This document shows positions 24,680 through 34,627 of a DNA stretch of 60,000 bases, piece after piece (the stretch's first letter is position 1; the number at the start of each line of letters is the position of its first letter). The DNA is from Chrysomallon squamiferum. Its lineage: Eukaryota; Mollusca; Gastropoda; Neomphalida; Peltospiridae. Below the pieces are notes generated by a model. It was not told where the DNA came from. It worked only from the letters and a program-made list of their open reading frames with translations, and searched no databases. The DNA is taken from contig CM022672.1 of the NCBI GenBank assembly GCA_012295275.1, positions 8,709,034 to 8,769,033 of the forward strand, written 5' to 3'. The position numbers and the translations under genes were made by a program.

Positions 24680-26452
24680 AAGTGGAAACAAAATCCAAAT
24701 AATGACACAACAAAAGAAATGGTTTCAAACAGTTGGTAAGTTGATTAAGGATTATTACTTTCATTTATATTAAAAGAACCTATGAAGTCCATGACAACAA
24801 CTGCAAAATGTGGAAAGATATATGTGAAAACTGTCTAGATTTGGATTTAATCAAAACAAAAACTATAAATACAGTCAAAATATGTTATAAAAATATTGGA
24901 ATGACAAAAAGGACAAATAAAAAAAAAAACGTACATATATTTTAGAATCATAATTAGAACTGTAAGCTTAGAACTGATTAATATTAGCCAAAGTCAAATT
25001 CAGCTTGATGTAAAGACACATTTTACAAATACAAAACAAAAAAAATCTTCTAATTCACTACTGTAATTTCTGCATTTAATTTTGAATGTGATATCCAAAG
25101 CGCTGTATATTTTTGAAATTTGTTGGGGCTTTATGTGTAAGTAATGTATGAATTTACCATCCTTTAACCGTCTGCTGGTAAGAAAAATAGTCTTTATATA
25201 TTCATCCATAAATTTATTTTATTCTGATGGTTAAATGTGAATGTGAATTTTTAATATTTATTAGTAATATCCTTTTAATAAGGTGTTCGCAGAATGCCCT
25301 TTTAATATAGTAAGTATTCTTAGATTCAGACTGTTTTGCTTAGATATGTGCAGCAAAAAATATTGCCAGGATTTCTATACCTTATTTTCAAGACTAAATC
25401 ATGTAGTAAATGAATCTATTTCCAACTGTAGCCTTTTTTATACCTTGGACTTTCACTACTGATTAATCATTATAATTTACAGTCCAGCACTTTACATCTA
25501 AGTAACACCTAGACTGAAACAAAACACATGGCTCTTATAATGTCTTAGCTCTGACCACTACAGTTGATATTGCAAATACATGGTCTTCAATAAATGTCAA
25601 ATCTGTCAAGTGTGTCATATTTTGTTATGAAGAAAACAAGACCTTAACTGTCAAAAGAAAATCTAGATTACAGATGATGAATAACTTTTCTGAATTTAAT
25701 GTACAAGATGCTTCCTTTGGAGAAAATATCTTAATTTTTATATATTTCTTTTTTATTATTATTATTTTTTTTTAGCCACTCAGACACATGTAATTATTAT
25801 TTTTTTTTTTTTTAAAAAATATAACAGCAAAGAAAAGAAAAAAGTTCATTAAAAGAAAAGAAGCAGCTATACTTTTCAAATTTATTTATTCTGGTCACTG
25901 GAGTGATATTATTTGTTATTGACACTCTGAGTAATTTTATGTTTATTTTTGCAAATTTTGTCATTGTTGTCAAGGTTCAGAAGTAAACCTTATTTTAATT
26001 GTCTTAAAGCAGATTATGAGGATAAAAAGAAAAGAAAAAGGAAAAAAGAAATAGAGACTAATAGTTATCTTTCAGCTAAGTAATTGTGCTTCTCACTGCA
26101 TTCAGTTCAGTTCTACATTAAATAATTTCTCTTAATACCTAGGGCTTCATACAATATGTACTAATAATTGTCATATTCCCAAAATAATTATTAAATTTTA
26201 TATGAAAACAAAACATCTTGTAGTAAACATTTACCCAGCTCAACCATATCATTAATGTCACCAGTTTAAGTACACAACAAACAACAAATAAAACAAAACA
26301 AACAACAAATAAAACAAAACAAACAAAAATTAATTTAAAAAAAAGAAAGAAATAACATGCAACACCAAGAGTTGTGTTCTCAACAAGAGTGACCTACCCT
26401 TCACAGATTTCAACTGTTCCCCCACCATCTGTTTTGCAATAAAGGCTGCCAT
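8973..26452 (-). CDS. cpx: Complexin gene, full spliced coding span
   Basis: Complexin is a small cytosolic/membrane-associated presynaptic protein. It binds the assembled SNARE bundle through a central alpha-helix and both clamps and promotes calcium-triggered vesicle fusion. Coding parts on the minus strand are 26452-26398, 16918-16758 and 13941 onward. The short form runs to the stop at 13776-13774 (384 nt, 127 residues). The long form uses 13941-13815 plus 9076-8973 (447 nt, 148 residues). Exon phases 1, 0 and 1 fit at every junction and all introns are GT-AG. Domains in order: N-terminal segment 1-18, acidic linker about 19-37, accessory helix about 38-55, central helix about 56-75, flexible C-terminal domain, then alternative tails. 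Arg51, Arg62, Arg66, Lys72 and Tyr73 align with rat complexin-1 Arg48, Arg59, Arg63, Lys69 and Tyr70, the known SNARE contacts. What is seen: reading frames, splice sites and motifs. What is inferred: isoform use. Confidence 0.95.
10020..10071 (+). repeat. (AAT)n microsatellite
   Basis: 17 AAT units, pure. They lie in the alternative last intron and generate poly-Ile and poly-Leu shadow ORFs. Confidence 0.97.
11330..11600 (+). repeat. Diverged tandem duplication, about 130 bp
   Basis: AATTTTATAATTAGAGTATT with CTAAATATAAATAAATCAA, then a TTATAACCAGTATGATAT block, recurs as AATTTTATAATTAAAGATTT, CAAATATAAATAAACTAAC and TTCATTATGGAATAAC. It lies in the alternative last intron. Confidence 0.6.
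12717..12754 (+). repeat. 38-nt A tract
   Basis: Pure run of 38 A on the plus strand. On the transcript strand this is oligo(U) inside the alternative last intron. Confidence 0.97.
13774..13941 (-). CDS. cpx: Complexin C-terminal exon, read-through (short) form
   Basis: The acceptor TTTAAATTAAACTTTCAG precedes 13941. The exon encodes residues 73-127, starting YGLKKKDPVVEEQL and running through a basic patch (GRIGRKKKSPAELAAE) and an acidic patch (NEEDEDEF) that are typical of the invertebrate complexin C-terminal domain. Without splicing inside the exon, the frame ends FSSKFSSLCCCMNFV and stops at 13776-13774. This tail has three adjacent cysteines (121-123) but no CAAX box at the exact C-terminus, so it is not a standard prenylation substrate. 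S-acylation of the cysteines is possible (inference). The last 14 codons after the internal donor could be intron-retention sequence rather than an evolved tail. The 3' UTR and poly(A) site of this form cannot be placed, because AATAAA-like strings occur everywhere in this AT-rich DNA. Confidence 0.85.
   Translation of the reverse strand, partial: YGLKKKDPVVEEQLMTEGRIGRKKKSPAELAAENEEDEDEFSSKFSSLCCCMNFV
13813..13815 (-). promoter_or_regulatory. cpx: Internal 5' splice site in complexin C-terminal exon
   Basis: The minus strand reads TTCTCAA|GTAAATTC, with exon end 13815 and GT at 13814-13813. Use of this donor leaves phase 1, exactly what the distal CAAX exon needs (its first two bases complete a Thr codon). 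Choosing or ignoring this site would switch the tail of the protein between a CVVQ box and the CCCMNFV ending. Confidence 0.75.
14727..14967 (+). repeat. Three tandem copies of an about-90-bp unit
   Basis: Each copy has TTCA-GAATT-CAATAAATATCCA, then GTGTTTTAGACCAC, then AGTTGTTTATAA-GATGTGA and a CATGGG/CTTGGC segment. Copies start near 14729, 14822 and 14907. They lie in the complexin phase-0 intron. Confidence 0.8.
15271..15562 (+). repeat. Pair of about-75-bp direct repeats
   Basis: TTCCAATATTTAATTAAGTC with TCTATTTGTTGC and GGCTTCTCC-like endings occurs at 15279-15336 and again at 15507-15550. The 150 bp between them is unrelated AT-rich sequence. Confidence 0.75.
15822..15868 (+). repeat. 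(GT)n microsatellite
   Basis: About 23 GT units, intronic. Confidence 0.97.
16195..16302 (+). repeat. (AAAT)n arrays, two blocks
   Basis: About 15 AAAT units, an 18-bp gap, then about eight more units. They lie just beside dispersed repeat copy 1 and about 450 bp from the helix exon. Confidence 0.95.
16405..16563 (-). repeat. Dispersed repeat, copy 1 (inverted to 40387-40550)
   Basis: Read on the minus strand, this about-160-bp segment matches 40387-40550 on the plus strand. It includes AGAGATCAATGCATACATCT and CCATGAAATATTGTTTTTTA identically and ends near GGCATCAATCT. It is complex, non-tandem sequence, so it should be an interspersed element of unknown class. It lies in the complexin intron beside the helix exon. 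Confidence 0.7.
16758..16918 (-). CDS. cpx: Complexin accessory and central helix exon
   Basis: This 161-nt exon encodes residues 19-72. After an Asp/Glu/Lys/Gly-rich linker (GALGDKDDGDGKEEETGEDP) comes a charged, helix-forming stretch that includes the accessory helix (EARREAEEKRKEKHR) and most of the SNARE-binding central helix (REELRQSIRDK). Arg51, Arg62, Arg66 and Lys72 correspond to the mapped contacts of vertebrate complexin. The acceptor is TTAATTGTTGTAG before 16918 (phase 1). The donor is AAA|GTATAT after 16758 (phase 0), which cuts the central helix between Lys72 and Tyr73. The open frame continues on both sides of the exon, but those flanks are intronic: the upstream part lacks the family N-terminus and the downstream part does not resemble complexin. 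Confidence 0.96.
17057..17117 (+). repeat. (AAT)n microsatellite
   Basis: About 20 AAT units, 140 bp upstream (minus strand) of the helix exon acceptor. On the transcript it reads ATT. Confidence 0.97.
19975..20285 (+). repeat. Degenerate tandem repeat, about 65-70-bp unit
   Basis: Units of the form TTTAAGAATGTTAATTTTAT followed by TTTTCTAAATTCAATGAACC and ATGAAAAAATT, about four to five copies with strong divergence. Confidence 0.65.
20419..20460 (+). repeat. (AAT)n microsatellite
   Basis: About 14 AAT units. An (ATT)n array of opposite orientation lies 780 bp away (21238-21295). Confidence 0.97.
21238..21295 (+). repeat. (ATT)n microsatellite
   Basis: About 19 pure ATT units, complementary to the AAT array at 20419-20460 in the same intron. 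Confidence 0.97.
22430..22870 (+). repeat. Degenerate minisatellite, about 45-60-bp unit
   Basis: About nine units of the form TATTTAAAAGTCAATATTGA followed by AATATAGAACATTTTTACATG. Divergence and length changes are considerable. It lies in the complexin intron, shortly downstream (minus strand) of candidate microexon 2. Confidence 0.8.
23179..23190 (-). CDS. cpx: Candidate 12-nt cassette microexon 2 of complexin
   Basis: The minus strand shows a T-rich tract ending in ACCTGTTCAG, then GAGCTACAGCAG, then donor GTGAGC. It is exactly 12 nt, like the candidate about 1 kb upstream, and also begins with GAG. Inserted at the same phase-1 junction it encodes Gly-Ala-Thr-Ala after Lys18. If both microexons are used, eight residues are added. 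The helix exon itself begins GAGCTCTGGGAG, so this candidate, the helix exon and, more loosely, microexon 1 have similar 5' ends. That hints at local exon duplication, but the similarity is too short to prove it. The two could be alternative or additive. Confidence 0.55.
24194..24205 (-). CDS. cpx: Candidate 12-nt cassette microexon 1 of complexin
   Basis: On the minus strand, a pyrimidine-rich acceptor (TTTTTCATTTTGTTCTGTAG) is followed by GAGAGCTGTTTG and then a consensus donor GTAAGT. The 12 nt lie in the intron between the first coding exon and the helix exon. Both flanking junctions are phase 1, so inclusion adds four residues (Gly-Glu-Leu-Phe) after Lys18 without changing the frame. That position is just before the acidic linker and accessory helix. 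Microexons of 3-27 nt are known to be common in neuronal genes. This call rests on splice-site quality, length divisible by three and the fit of the sequence; there is no transcript evidence here. It could be a chance AG...GT pair in AT-rich intron, but the GC-richer content argues against that. Confidence 0.55.
24641..24680 (+). repeat. (AAAT)n microsatellite
   Basis: About 10 AAAT units, 440 bp upstream (minus strand) of candidate microexon 1. Confidence 0.95.
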
Positions 26453-26542
26453 CTTCCAGTGTAGTAGATCTGTGTCCTTAGTGGTGGACTGGTTTTGGGA
26501 ATGCTCAAAGTTTGCTCACTCTCTACTGTTCACATTGATCAG
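26398..26542 (-). CDS. cpx: Complexin first coding exon with 5' UTR part
   Basis: This exon carries the end of the 5' UTR and codons 1-18 plus one base. The ATG is at 26452-26450 and the peptide begins MAAFIAKQMVGEQLKSVK, typical of invertebrate complexins, whose N-terminal segment acts near the membrane-proximal end of the SNARE bundle. The donor reads AAGG|GTAGGT, with exon end 26398 and phase 1. Upstream, the minus strand shows a pyrimidine-rich acceptor TATTCCTCTTTCAG directly before 26542, so there should be at least one earlier non-coding exon. The 90 nt of UTR in this exon contain an in-frame stop upstream of the ATG, which supports this start. The coding part ends at 26398 and the start codon is unambiguous by family similarity. 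Confidence 0.95.
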
Positions 26543-26992
26543 CTGAAAGAGGAATAATTACTATAAGCACAGAGATACGGGAATCAATAAAAGCAACTCA
26601 CAAAACCAGAAACTGGGTGGTGAACTGGTCAAACATCTCGCCACTCTTGGCTCTCACTAGCAACGGTAAACAGTCAAAATTAATAGCACTTGTACGTCTT
26701 ACTTCAGGCAGAACTGACATTCAAAATTATTTTGATTTTTTTTTTTTCAAGTGATGGTTATTTTTCATCTTGTTTTTTTTTTTTTTTTTTTTCTTTTAAA
26801 ATAAATTCATGTCATAATGCAGGCAGTAAAATATAAAAAAAACTATAATACAGAATTGTATCTAATAATGTAGAATACTAAGCAAAAAAACAACCCAAAA
26901 CAGACTAAAGAAATTGTGTTGGCACATATTACATACATACTGTTAATTTCTAATTTATATTATCAATATATAAATTAATTTCTAAATTTTAA

Positions 26993-27079
<87 letters not shown>
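26993..27079 (+). repeat. Compound (GT)n(AT)n(AC)n microsatellite
   Basis: A short GT run, about 10 AT units, then over 25 AC units with one slip. The GT/AC ends are self-complementary and could extrude as a hairpin. Confidence 0.95.
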
Positions 27080-27082
<3 letters not shown>

Positions 27083-28606
27083 TATAAATATGTCTGTATA
27101 TTACATATCTATTATTAATTTCTAAGTAGCTAACAGTCATTCAAATTAATAATGATTACATACAGTGAGAGATAAATTGTCAGATTATAATGATGTAACC
27201 GCATTTGCAGAATCTGATATAACCGATATTATCCTCTTTTACTTAGGGTTGAATATTTCATGGATTTCAACAACTTCATTAGCACAAAAGATTTAATTCT
27301 CAATATAAATTTACAAATAACTGTGACTGTTTGTTTATGTGTGAGTGCAGGTGTCCCTATGCATGCATGCAAGAGAAACTGTATTTGTACCAAAATTATC
27401 TCTCAATGTCAATGCTTGTAGCTATGAGGTTAATAAAAGTAGATTTTATCATCATCTTCATCATCATAATCATCATCTTCCTTTTTGTTTTTTTATTATT
27501 ACTTTATTATTTATTGTTGTTGTTGTTGTTGTTGTTATTATTATTATTACTGATGACTACATCTCAATGCAAATCATAAATTAACTCTTTAATATATAAA
27601 ACTGATCTCCTGTTCATTCAATTTAACATCCACTGATCACAGCTTCCTTCTTCAGATATCATTCCTTCAAATTTTAAATGAAAGAAAATCTAAGTACACA
27701 AAAAACAAAACAATTACATTAACCTTTCTTTACATACAAATAATTTAATTATTCCAAAAATGAATGATAAAAAGAAGAAGAAAAATATTATTAATGGCTT
27801 TTGTTTTTTGCACATTTATTAGCAGTGTTTTTGTTATGTGTTTATAAATTCTACATTCATCTGATGACATAGTTTTTCTTCAACTTGTTTTCTGTGTCCC
27901 CTGGCTATCATTAGTAATGATCTGACAGCAGGCTTGGATAATAATAACAACAACATCACGAGACAGAAGAAGAAGAAGAGGAAAAAAACATACACTCAAC
28001 ATTCCTTTGGCTCTTGTCACTAAATTGCTTATAAATGGCAAACGTGAAACATGAGCAAAGAGTCTGTAATGCGAGTCCAATCAATCAAACACCACCATTT
28101 GCCTGAAGACAATGCAGAAAATAAATAATAATGCTAGTGATTAAAAATATTTGTCAAAATATATCTGAAACAGGAGACAGATAACATTTGAGGCAGAATC
28201 ATTTTCTGGCCAAAGAAGCCTTATTATGTGTTGTTTCTGCAACCCACATAAACATCTACTCCAACATATACATGCACACAAACACACACGCACAAACACA
28301 TGCATGCACGCACGCACACACACACACACACACTTACACACATAAATATAAAGACATATCTTTTTTTTATAATAATAGTATTATTATTTATTATTTTATT
28401 TTGTTTTATTTCTTCTGGAAAATTTGTTGTTCATTGTATAATTATTATTATTTATTGTTGTTGGATCTTAGATGCTGTGATGATTGTTGATGCTGATTTG
28501 TATTTGCTACAGTTCTTGCTCTTGTGGTTGATGTTGCCTTCTCAAACATTTTATATTTTTTCCTCTTTTAAAAAAAATAAAAAAATAAATAAAATAAAAA
28601 ATGTGT

Positions 28607-28716
28607 ATTATTAATGTCAAATTCACAAATAATTATGTTAATACTAAAATCCCAGTCATAAGAAGAAGTATTAAGGATTTATACAGCATTAGCCTCAGGT
28701 TTGTGTTAGTACAGCT
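28607..28716 (+). repeat. Direct duplicate, copy 1 (pairs with 29862-29975)
   Basis: Shared stretches include ATTCACAAATAATTAT, ATAAGAAGA, ATTTATA, a CACTAGCCT-like block and TTGTACAGCTA, in the same order as in the second copy 1.26 kb away. The copies are diverged, probably by old local duplication or two insertions of one element. Confidence 0.6.
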
Positions 28717-29621
28717 AGATCTTCTTCTAATAGAACTTAATTATTTCAAATTATTATTGACAGTAATCTGATTCAGCAATTACTGGTTATTAAATTTGAA
28801 GAACTTGCTTCCAGGCTGACCCTGAACATCAGTTTGTAGAGAGCTATCTTAATATGTACATTTTGTGTCATTATATAACACTGCACGATTTCAGCCATTT
28901 ACTACACATTCAGTAGATGAAAGACAGACAGATGACATATAAAAAAACAAAAACAATGATGGGCCATGTATTAATGAGAGCAAACCTAAGGGGATATAAA
29001 TAAACAGCCTGAATACATTTTTGTATACTTCCAAACATTTGTATTATCCCTTGTGTCAAACCAACCTTTGTTGACAATAAAGTATAAGGATATATTACAA
29101 CTGCTATTTTCCAACACATTTATGATACAATTTAATGGAAGGGAGGGAAAAAACCCAAAACAAAACAAAAAAACCCAGGATATACAAATAAAATAAACAG
29201 AGTAAAGTGACAAACATACTGGCCATATGGATGTACATATTTTTAAAAATTGTTATCATTATTTATTTATAATTTATTTATTGTTATTTTTAAACATGAA
29301 ACAACACATTTCATTATCGGTGTCAAAATGTCATGACTGATCTATCAGAAATAGACTTCTTTTATGTTTACCATCAGCTTGGGAACAATAATCTGTGTTA
29401 AGTATGTATTAAGCATAGCCATTTGTTATTTAAAACTTCTATGACTGTTTGCAGAAAATAAGGAAGAAGAGTAAAATTAGAATATGAGCTACAGCAGTTC
29501 CATGAAAACTGTGATACTTTTCATCAGAAATCATGAAATAAAGTTTCAGTGTGTTAATCTCTAAATATAGCAGTAGAAACAAATATTTATTTCAATGTAA
29601 TTGTGTTGATACTAGAATACA

Positions 29622-29652
<31 letters not shown>

Positions 29653-29861
29653 GAAATAAAGAATGAATGCAATACAACAATGAGAATGCATGCAGACTGC
29701 AGATTCTTTTTTATTCCTTCTTCATAATATATATATATATATATATATATAATTGTTTCATATTTACAAATATATTTCAGACTAGTGTTTTATCACTGAA
29801 TAACAGACTGATTTGGAATTTTGACAATTAAATTAAAATACTGAAAGCAGAAGGAATATTT

Positions 29862-29975
29862 TTATTATGAATGTCTAATTCACAAATAATTATTTTAATA
29901 TCTAACTCATCTATTATAAGAAGAGGCTTCAAGAATTTATATAACACTAGCCTTGGGTTTATTTTTGTACAGCTA
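29862..29975 (+). repeat. Direct duplicate, copy 2 (pairs with 28607-28716)
   Basis: Same order of matching blocks as copy 1, with AATTCACAAATAATTAT and GTACAGCTA the clearest. There is no coding capacity and no recognised element ends. Confidence 0.6.
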
Positions 29976-31769
29976 AAGAAAACTTATGTTTTGTTTGAAC
30001 CAGTTTATATATATTGTCTTCAATTATTTTACACATTATTATTGATCAGTATCATTGTTAAAAGTATCTACCCAACAGACTTTAGAATGTTAGAATTGTT
30101 AGTACTAAAACAGGCCTACATTTGATTTAACAAAAAAAAATTAAAATTAAAGAGAAAAATATATATAAAAACATTGCAAATACAGTTTGAAATCATGGAC
30201 AGATTTGCAAGTTAAAACAGTGTGCACCTTAACAAGCAATGATCAAAAAGAAACCATTTAAAAAAAAAAAAAAAAAAATTAAATTTAAAAACTTTTAACC
30301 CATTACCCATATAATAGTAGTCTTACAATATAAAAATTCTGTAAGGGTTCAAAAGTAATTTAACACATTTTTTTTTAATTGTAAAATTGTCTAAAAATTA
30401 GAATCTGCACATATCAGTGAAAAAAAAAAAAAAAAAAAAAAAATTAGATAGAGAGATCATTCATCCAAATGGAATTGGTGCCTGGAACCAAATGTAGATG
30501 ACATTCAAATCATGGCCCAATATTGATTCGTACACTTGACAATTTATTTTGTGGAGGAATTTTTTTCATCAAGCATAGAAATGAAATAAACCATTTCTGA
30601 TTACCATAGCATTAATGCAGCACATATTCATCTTCATGGAGAAGTGCAAATCAAGAGGCAATGTTCCAACTGCTTTGGCTTGCCTTCATTAACTGATTTG
30701 ATAAAATGTGTGGCAATTAACTTCTGAATTACCTTATACTCCAGAGAACAGGGGAGAAAAAAAAAAAACAGGAAAGAGACTCAGAGAGTAAAAAACAGTA
30801 TTACTGTAATCTGGAAATATCTGTAACAAATTTACTACAAAATGCCAGTGAGAAAAGAATAGAACTTTTACAATCCCACTTTTTTAAAATTTAGCAATTT
30901 TTTATGTTTTAAATAATCTACAGATATTTGAATGTTTGAAAACACATCAGTTTATTACAACAATAAATACAACTGGATCATTATTAATAATACTGAAGGT
31001 TAAATCTATTACATTTTTTTAAAAAAGTATTTTTTCTGCATATTGTTCTTTTTGCCCTTTTTTGTATTTCCTTGCCTTTTTCCAAATGAAATAACTTATG
31101 TCTCACTTTGGTGATCAGCTTAAAAAAAAAAAAAAAAAATAAAGGAAAAAACAAAAAACCCCAAATTACAGACAAAAAATAAAAATAAAAAAGAATTAAG
31201 AAAAATAATAATAATAAAAAAAGAAAAAGAAATAAAAATAAAAAAAATAAAAATTGAAGAAGAAAATATATGTTTACCATTCCAAAGCATAGTGTCAACA
31301 TGTTCTACTACAGCTGTTTTTGGTTTTCTTGTGGGGGTTTTGGGTGTTACTTTTCTTTGTGTGTTTGTTTTTAAATTAATTTAAAAAAATATAATAATAG
31401 TAATAAAACAAAAGAAAATACATGAAGAAAAACAGACAAATATTAGTAAATGTAAGTTGCAGGAATATAATATAAACACATTTCTTTCACCTCTGCAACA
31501 CCATTATTTATTCATTTTATTTTATTCTACATTATATTTTTTTTTAAAAACATCAACTGCTCTAAAAGCCTGAAAATATTTTTACTCATGGATCATTTAC
31601 CTGAGTAGCTATCAATATAAAAGCATCAATTAATCCATTGATATTGATTGAACATTCTGCAGGATCTATGAGCATTTAAAAAAAAAAAAAGAAATGGGCA
31701 AAACTGCAGTCCACATAGCACAACACAGCAGAAAATCGTAAGAGGAATCATCTAGGATTATTGACTTAC

Positions 31770-31809
31770 TTTGCAACTCATATTTATTTGAAGCAGCTTT
31801 AGTGGCCAT
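31770..31809 (-). other. Possible alternative first coding exon (speculative)
   Basis: The minus strand has an ATG in a fair context (AATAATGGCC) that opens 13 codons (MATKAASNKYELQ) and then meets donor CAAA|GTAAGT with one base left over. That is phase 1, the same as the true first coding exon, so splicing directly to the helix exon or to either microexon would stay open. The peptide does not resemble known complexin N-termini and a one-in-three phase match is easy to get by chance. Confidence 0.15.
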
Positions 31810-31879
31810 TATTGATTTCTTGGAATTAAATGTGAACTACACATAAATGCTGAAGAAATAGCTATCTGAAATGTATCCT

Positions 31880-32655
31880 TTAAATGAGGTAACCAGTCAG
31901 AAAATTGTAATGGTCTGCTCTGTGTATCCTGTAGGAGAAATATTTAACCTTTCAGATCACTCTAAATATAAATGTCTACTCTTTATATCATGCAGAAGTA
32001 ACATTTAACTATTAAACCATTGTAACGATCTATTCTTTAAATCCTGTAGGAGAAATATTTAATCAGTCAGATCATTATAATAGTCCATTCTATATATTTT
32101 AGGAGAAATACTTAACCTGTCAGATCATTATAAATATCAATATCACACAAGAGACATATTTAACCAGTTAGATGATTACATCTTTCTCTATATATATATC
32201 TTGTAGGAAAAATATATAACCAATCTGATAATTATAATGGTCTACTCTACATACATTCTGTAGGAAAAATATTTAACAGTTCAGATCATTATAAAAATCA
32301 CATAAGAGAAATATTTAACTATCAGATGATTGTAATGGTCTACTTTTTATATCCTGTAGGAGAAATATTTAACCAATCTGATCATTACAATGGACTACTT
32401 TGTATGTCCTGTAGGAGAAATATTTAACTATCAGACCATTATAAATATAAATGTCATTGTTTTTATTATATAGAAGAGCCGTCTATTCTTTATATTCTGT
32501 AGGAAAAATATTTAACCTGTCTGATCATTATAAATATAAATGTCTGCTCTTTATATCATGTAATAGAAATATTTAACCAATCAGGTGATTATAACTGTCT
32601 GCTCTATATAACCTGTAAGAGAGTATTTAGCCAGTCTGATCATTATAATGGTTCA
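31880..32655 (+). repeat. Minisatellite, about 55-65-bp unit, roughly 13 copies
   Basis: The unit resembles CCTGTAGGAGAAATATTTAA followed by CAGTCAGATCATTATAA and TGGTCTACTCTTTATAT. Units vary in length and some lack the middle part. No frame stays open through it. It lies far upstream of the complexin coding start. Confidence 0.85.
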
Positions 32656-33629
32656 CACGTCAAATAATTTAAGAAAAATATTAATTCATCAAATGCGTGA
32701 AATGATTAATTCCTTATATACACCTAGTCTTATTTAGTTATTAAGACTTACTAAAGTAATCACTTGAAATTATCGACCTGCAGAGACAACATACAGATTT
32801 CTTCTAGAAAGAAATAAATGTCTACAAATGGAAAAGTAAACACAACTTCACACACACACACACACACATATACACACAGATTTAAAAAAAAAACTGAGAG
32901 AGAAAAAGAGAGAATGAAAAAGAGAAAGAAAGACAAAGAGAGAGATTGTTGGTTATATATTTATGAACTGCCCTTTATTTGTAATTTATTAATAACTTAT
33001 AGCAGAAATAAATTGTAGTAATCAAGTAGTAATGGAAGTAGGCTTCCGTTTTTATGAAAGGTGCATTAAGCCAATATATAATTAATAGGAAAGTGTTGGG
33101 AGATGAGAAAATTTCCACTAAGCTGTTTCCTACAATATGAATAATATGTGTATAGACATATTAAAAAACAGAGAATATTAACTGTTCTGGACTTTGTTGA
33201 AAAAAAGAAAGATAATAAAAAAGATTTATTTATTATTATCTTTCTTTTTTTTTTCTTTTTTTCTAATGAAGAAATAACAAAAAAGGCTTAAGAACAAAAG
33301 AATGTAAACAAGATAATCTACAAATATAACAGAAAAAAAGAGAATAAAAATCACTGTGCAAATATCACAAAAGGTGACATGTTTAAAGATTCATCTTCAT
33401 TAAACATGTTATTTATTCCCAGTCTGAGAATATTTAATTACCAAATGGTTACTGAAATAAATCAATTTGTCATACAATCAACAGCTCATTTAATCTTTCA
33501 CAAGTAGGAAATATCATAGGTTATTACATTAAACTACTTTTCTTCAGATTCTTTTTTTTTTTCTTTTCTCCATAGAATGTCAAAAGTAATAACAGTAGTA
33601 ATAATAAACATAAAAATACATTAATGATG

Positions 33630-33683
<54 letters not shown>

Positions 33684-33755
33684 TAATAAAATAAATTATA
33701 ACAATATAATATAATATAATATAATATAAACTAATATAATATAATATAATATAAA
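33630..33755 (+). repeat. (AAT)n followed by (AATAT)n
   Basis: About 17 AAT units, then runs of AATAT, then AAAT units. Confidence 0.95.
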
Positions 33756-34525
33756 TAAGTAAATACATAGATAAATAAATAAATAAAATTAATGTATTAA
33801 ATGATCCAAACATTCAGCATAATTGCTTTTATTTTTATTTTCTTCTTATTATTATTATTATTACTCCTACTATTATGGTTGTTTTTGTTGTCATTACTAT
33901 TATTATAACAATTTATTTATTCATTATAATTCTGCAAGGGAAAGTGAAACAGCAATTACAAATTTTCAAATGATAAGCAAAAAATAAGAATAACTACAAA
34001 TAATACTCAATAGTTTAAACCACGCTAATGTGCCAAACAACAAAATCAAGGATATTTATTAATAATGAATCCCTGTATAATTTACAATTTAGTCTTCTCA
34101 GATAATCAACACTAAATTCAATAAAACTGCAACAGTACACAGAAGTCGTAGGGCTTTTATCAAAAGCACTGGACTGGTATCTGATAATTACGCCAATGCT
34201 CAGTTGTCTGCACTTGACTGAATATGGTAAGTAGCTTACACTTGAGAAGTTTTACGTCAGTCAAACAAAGAATGCTGGAAGCTCAACGTTTGTGACCAGC
34301 TTCATGGAAGTACACACTAAAAGTGAATTATGCTATTTGTTCATGATTATTCTGTCATTGATAATTAGGGAGGGAAAGAGTATCAGATCAGCTTAAAAAT
34401 AAAAAATATATATAATAAAATAAAAAATTATGAAAATAAAAAATGGATAGAGATACAGACAGACACAGAGACAGAGAGAAAGATAATTGACAGCGAGACA
34501 GAGACAAATAAAAAGTCAGAGAAAG

Positions 34526-34627
<102 letters not shown>

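Larger units (their letters stand above)
16919..26397 (-). other. cpx: Complexin intron holding the candidate microexons
   Basis: This is a 9.5-kb phase-1 intron between the N-terminal exon and the helix exon. Apart from the two candidate 12-nt microexons it holds (AAT)n/(ATT)n arrays in both orientations, degenerate minisatellites at about 20.0-20.3 and 22.4-22.9 kb and long A tracts. No larger coding exon was recognised. Confidence 0.85.

Noticed and set aside
28141-28341. ORFs with His-Thr or Cys-Val repeats
   Set aside because: They are translations of a CA/GT microsatellite on either strand.
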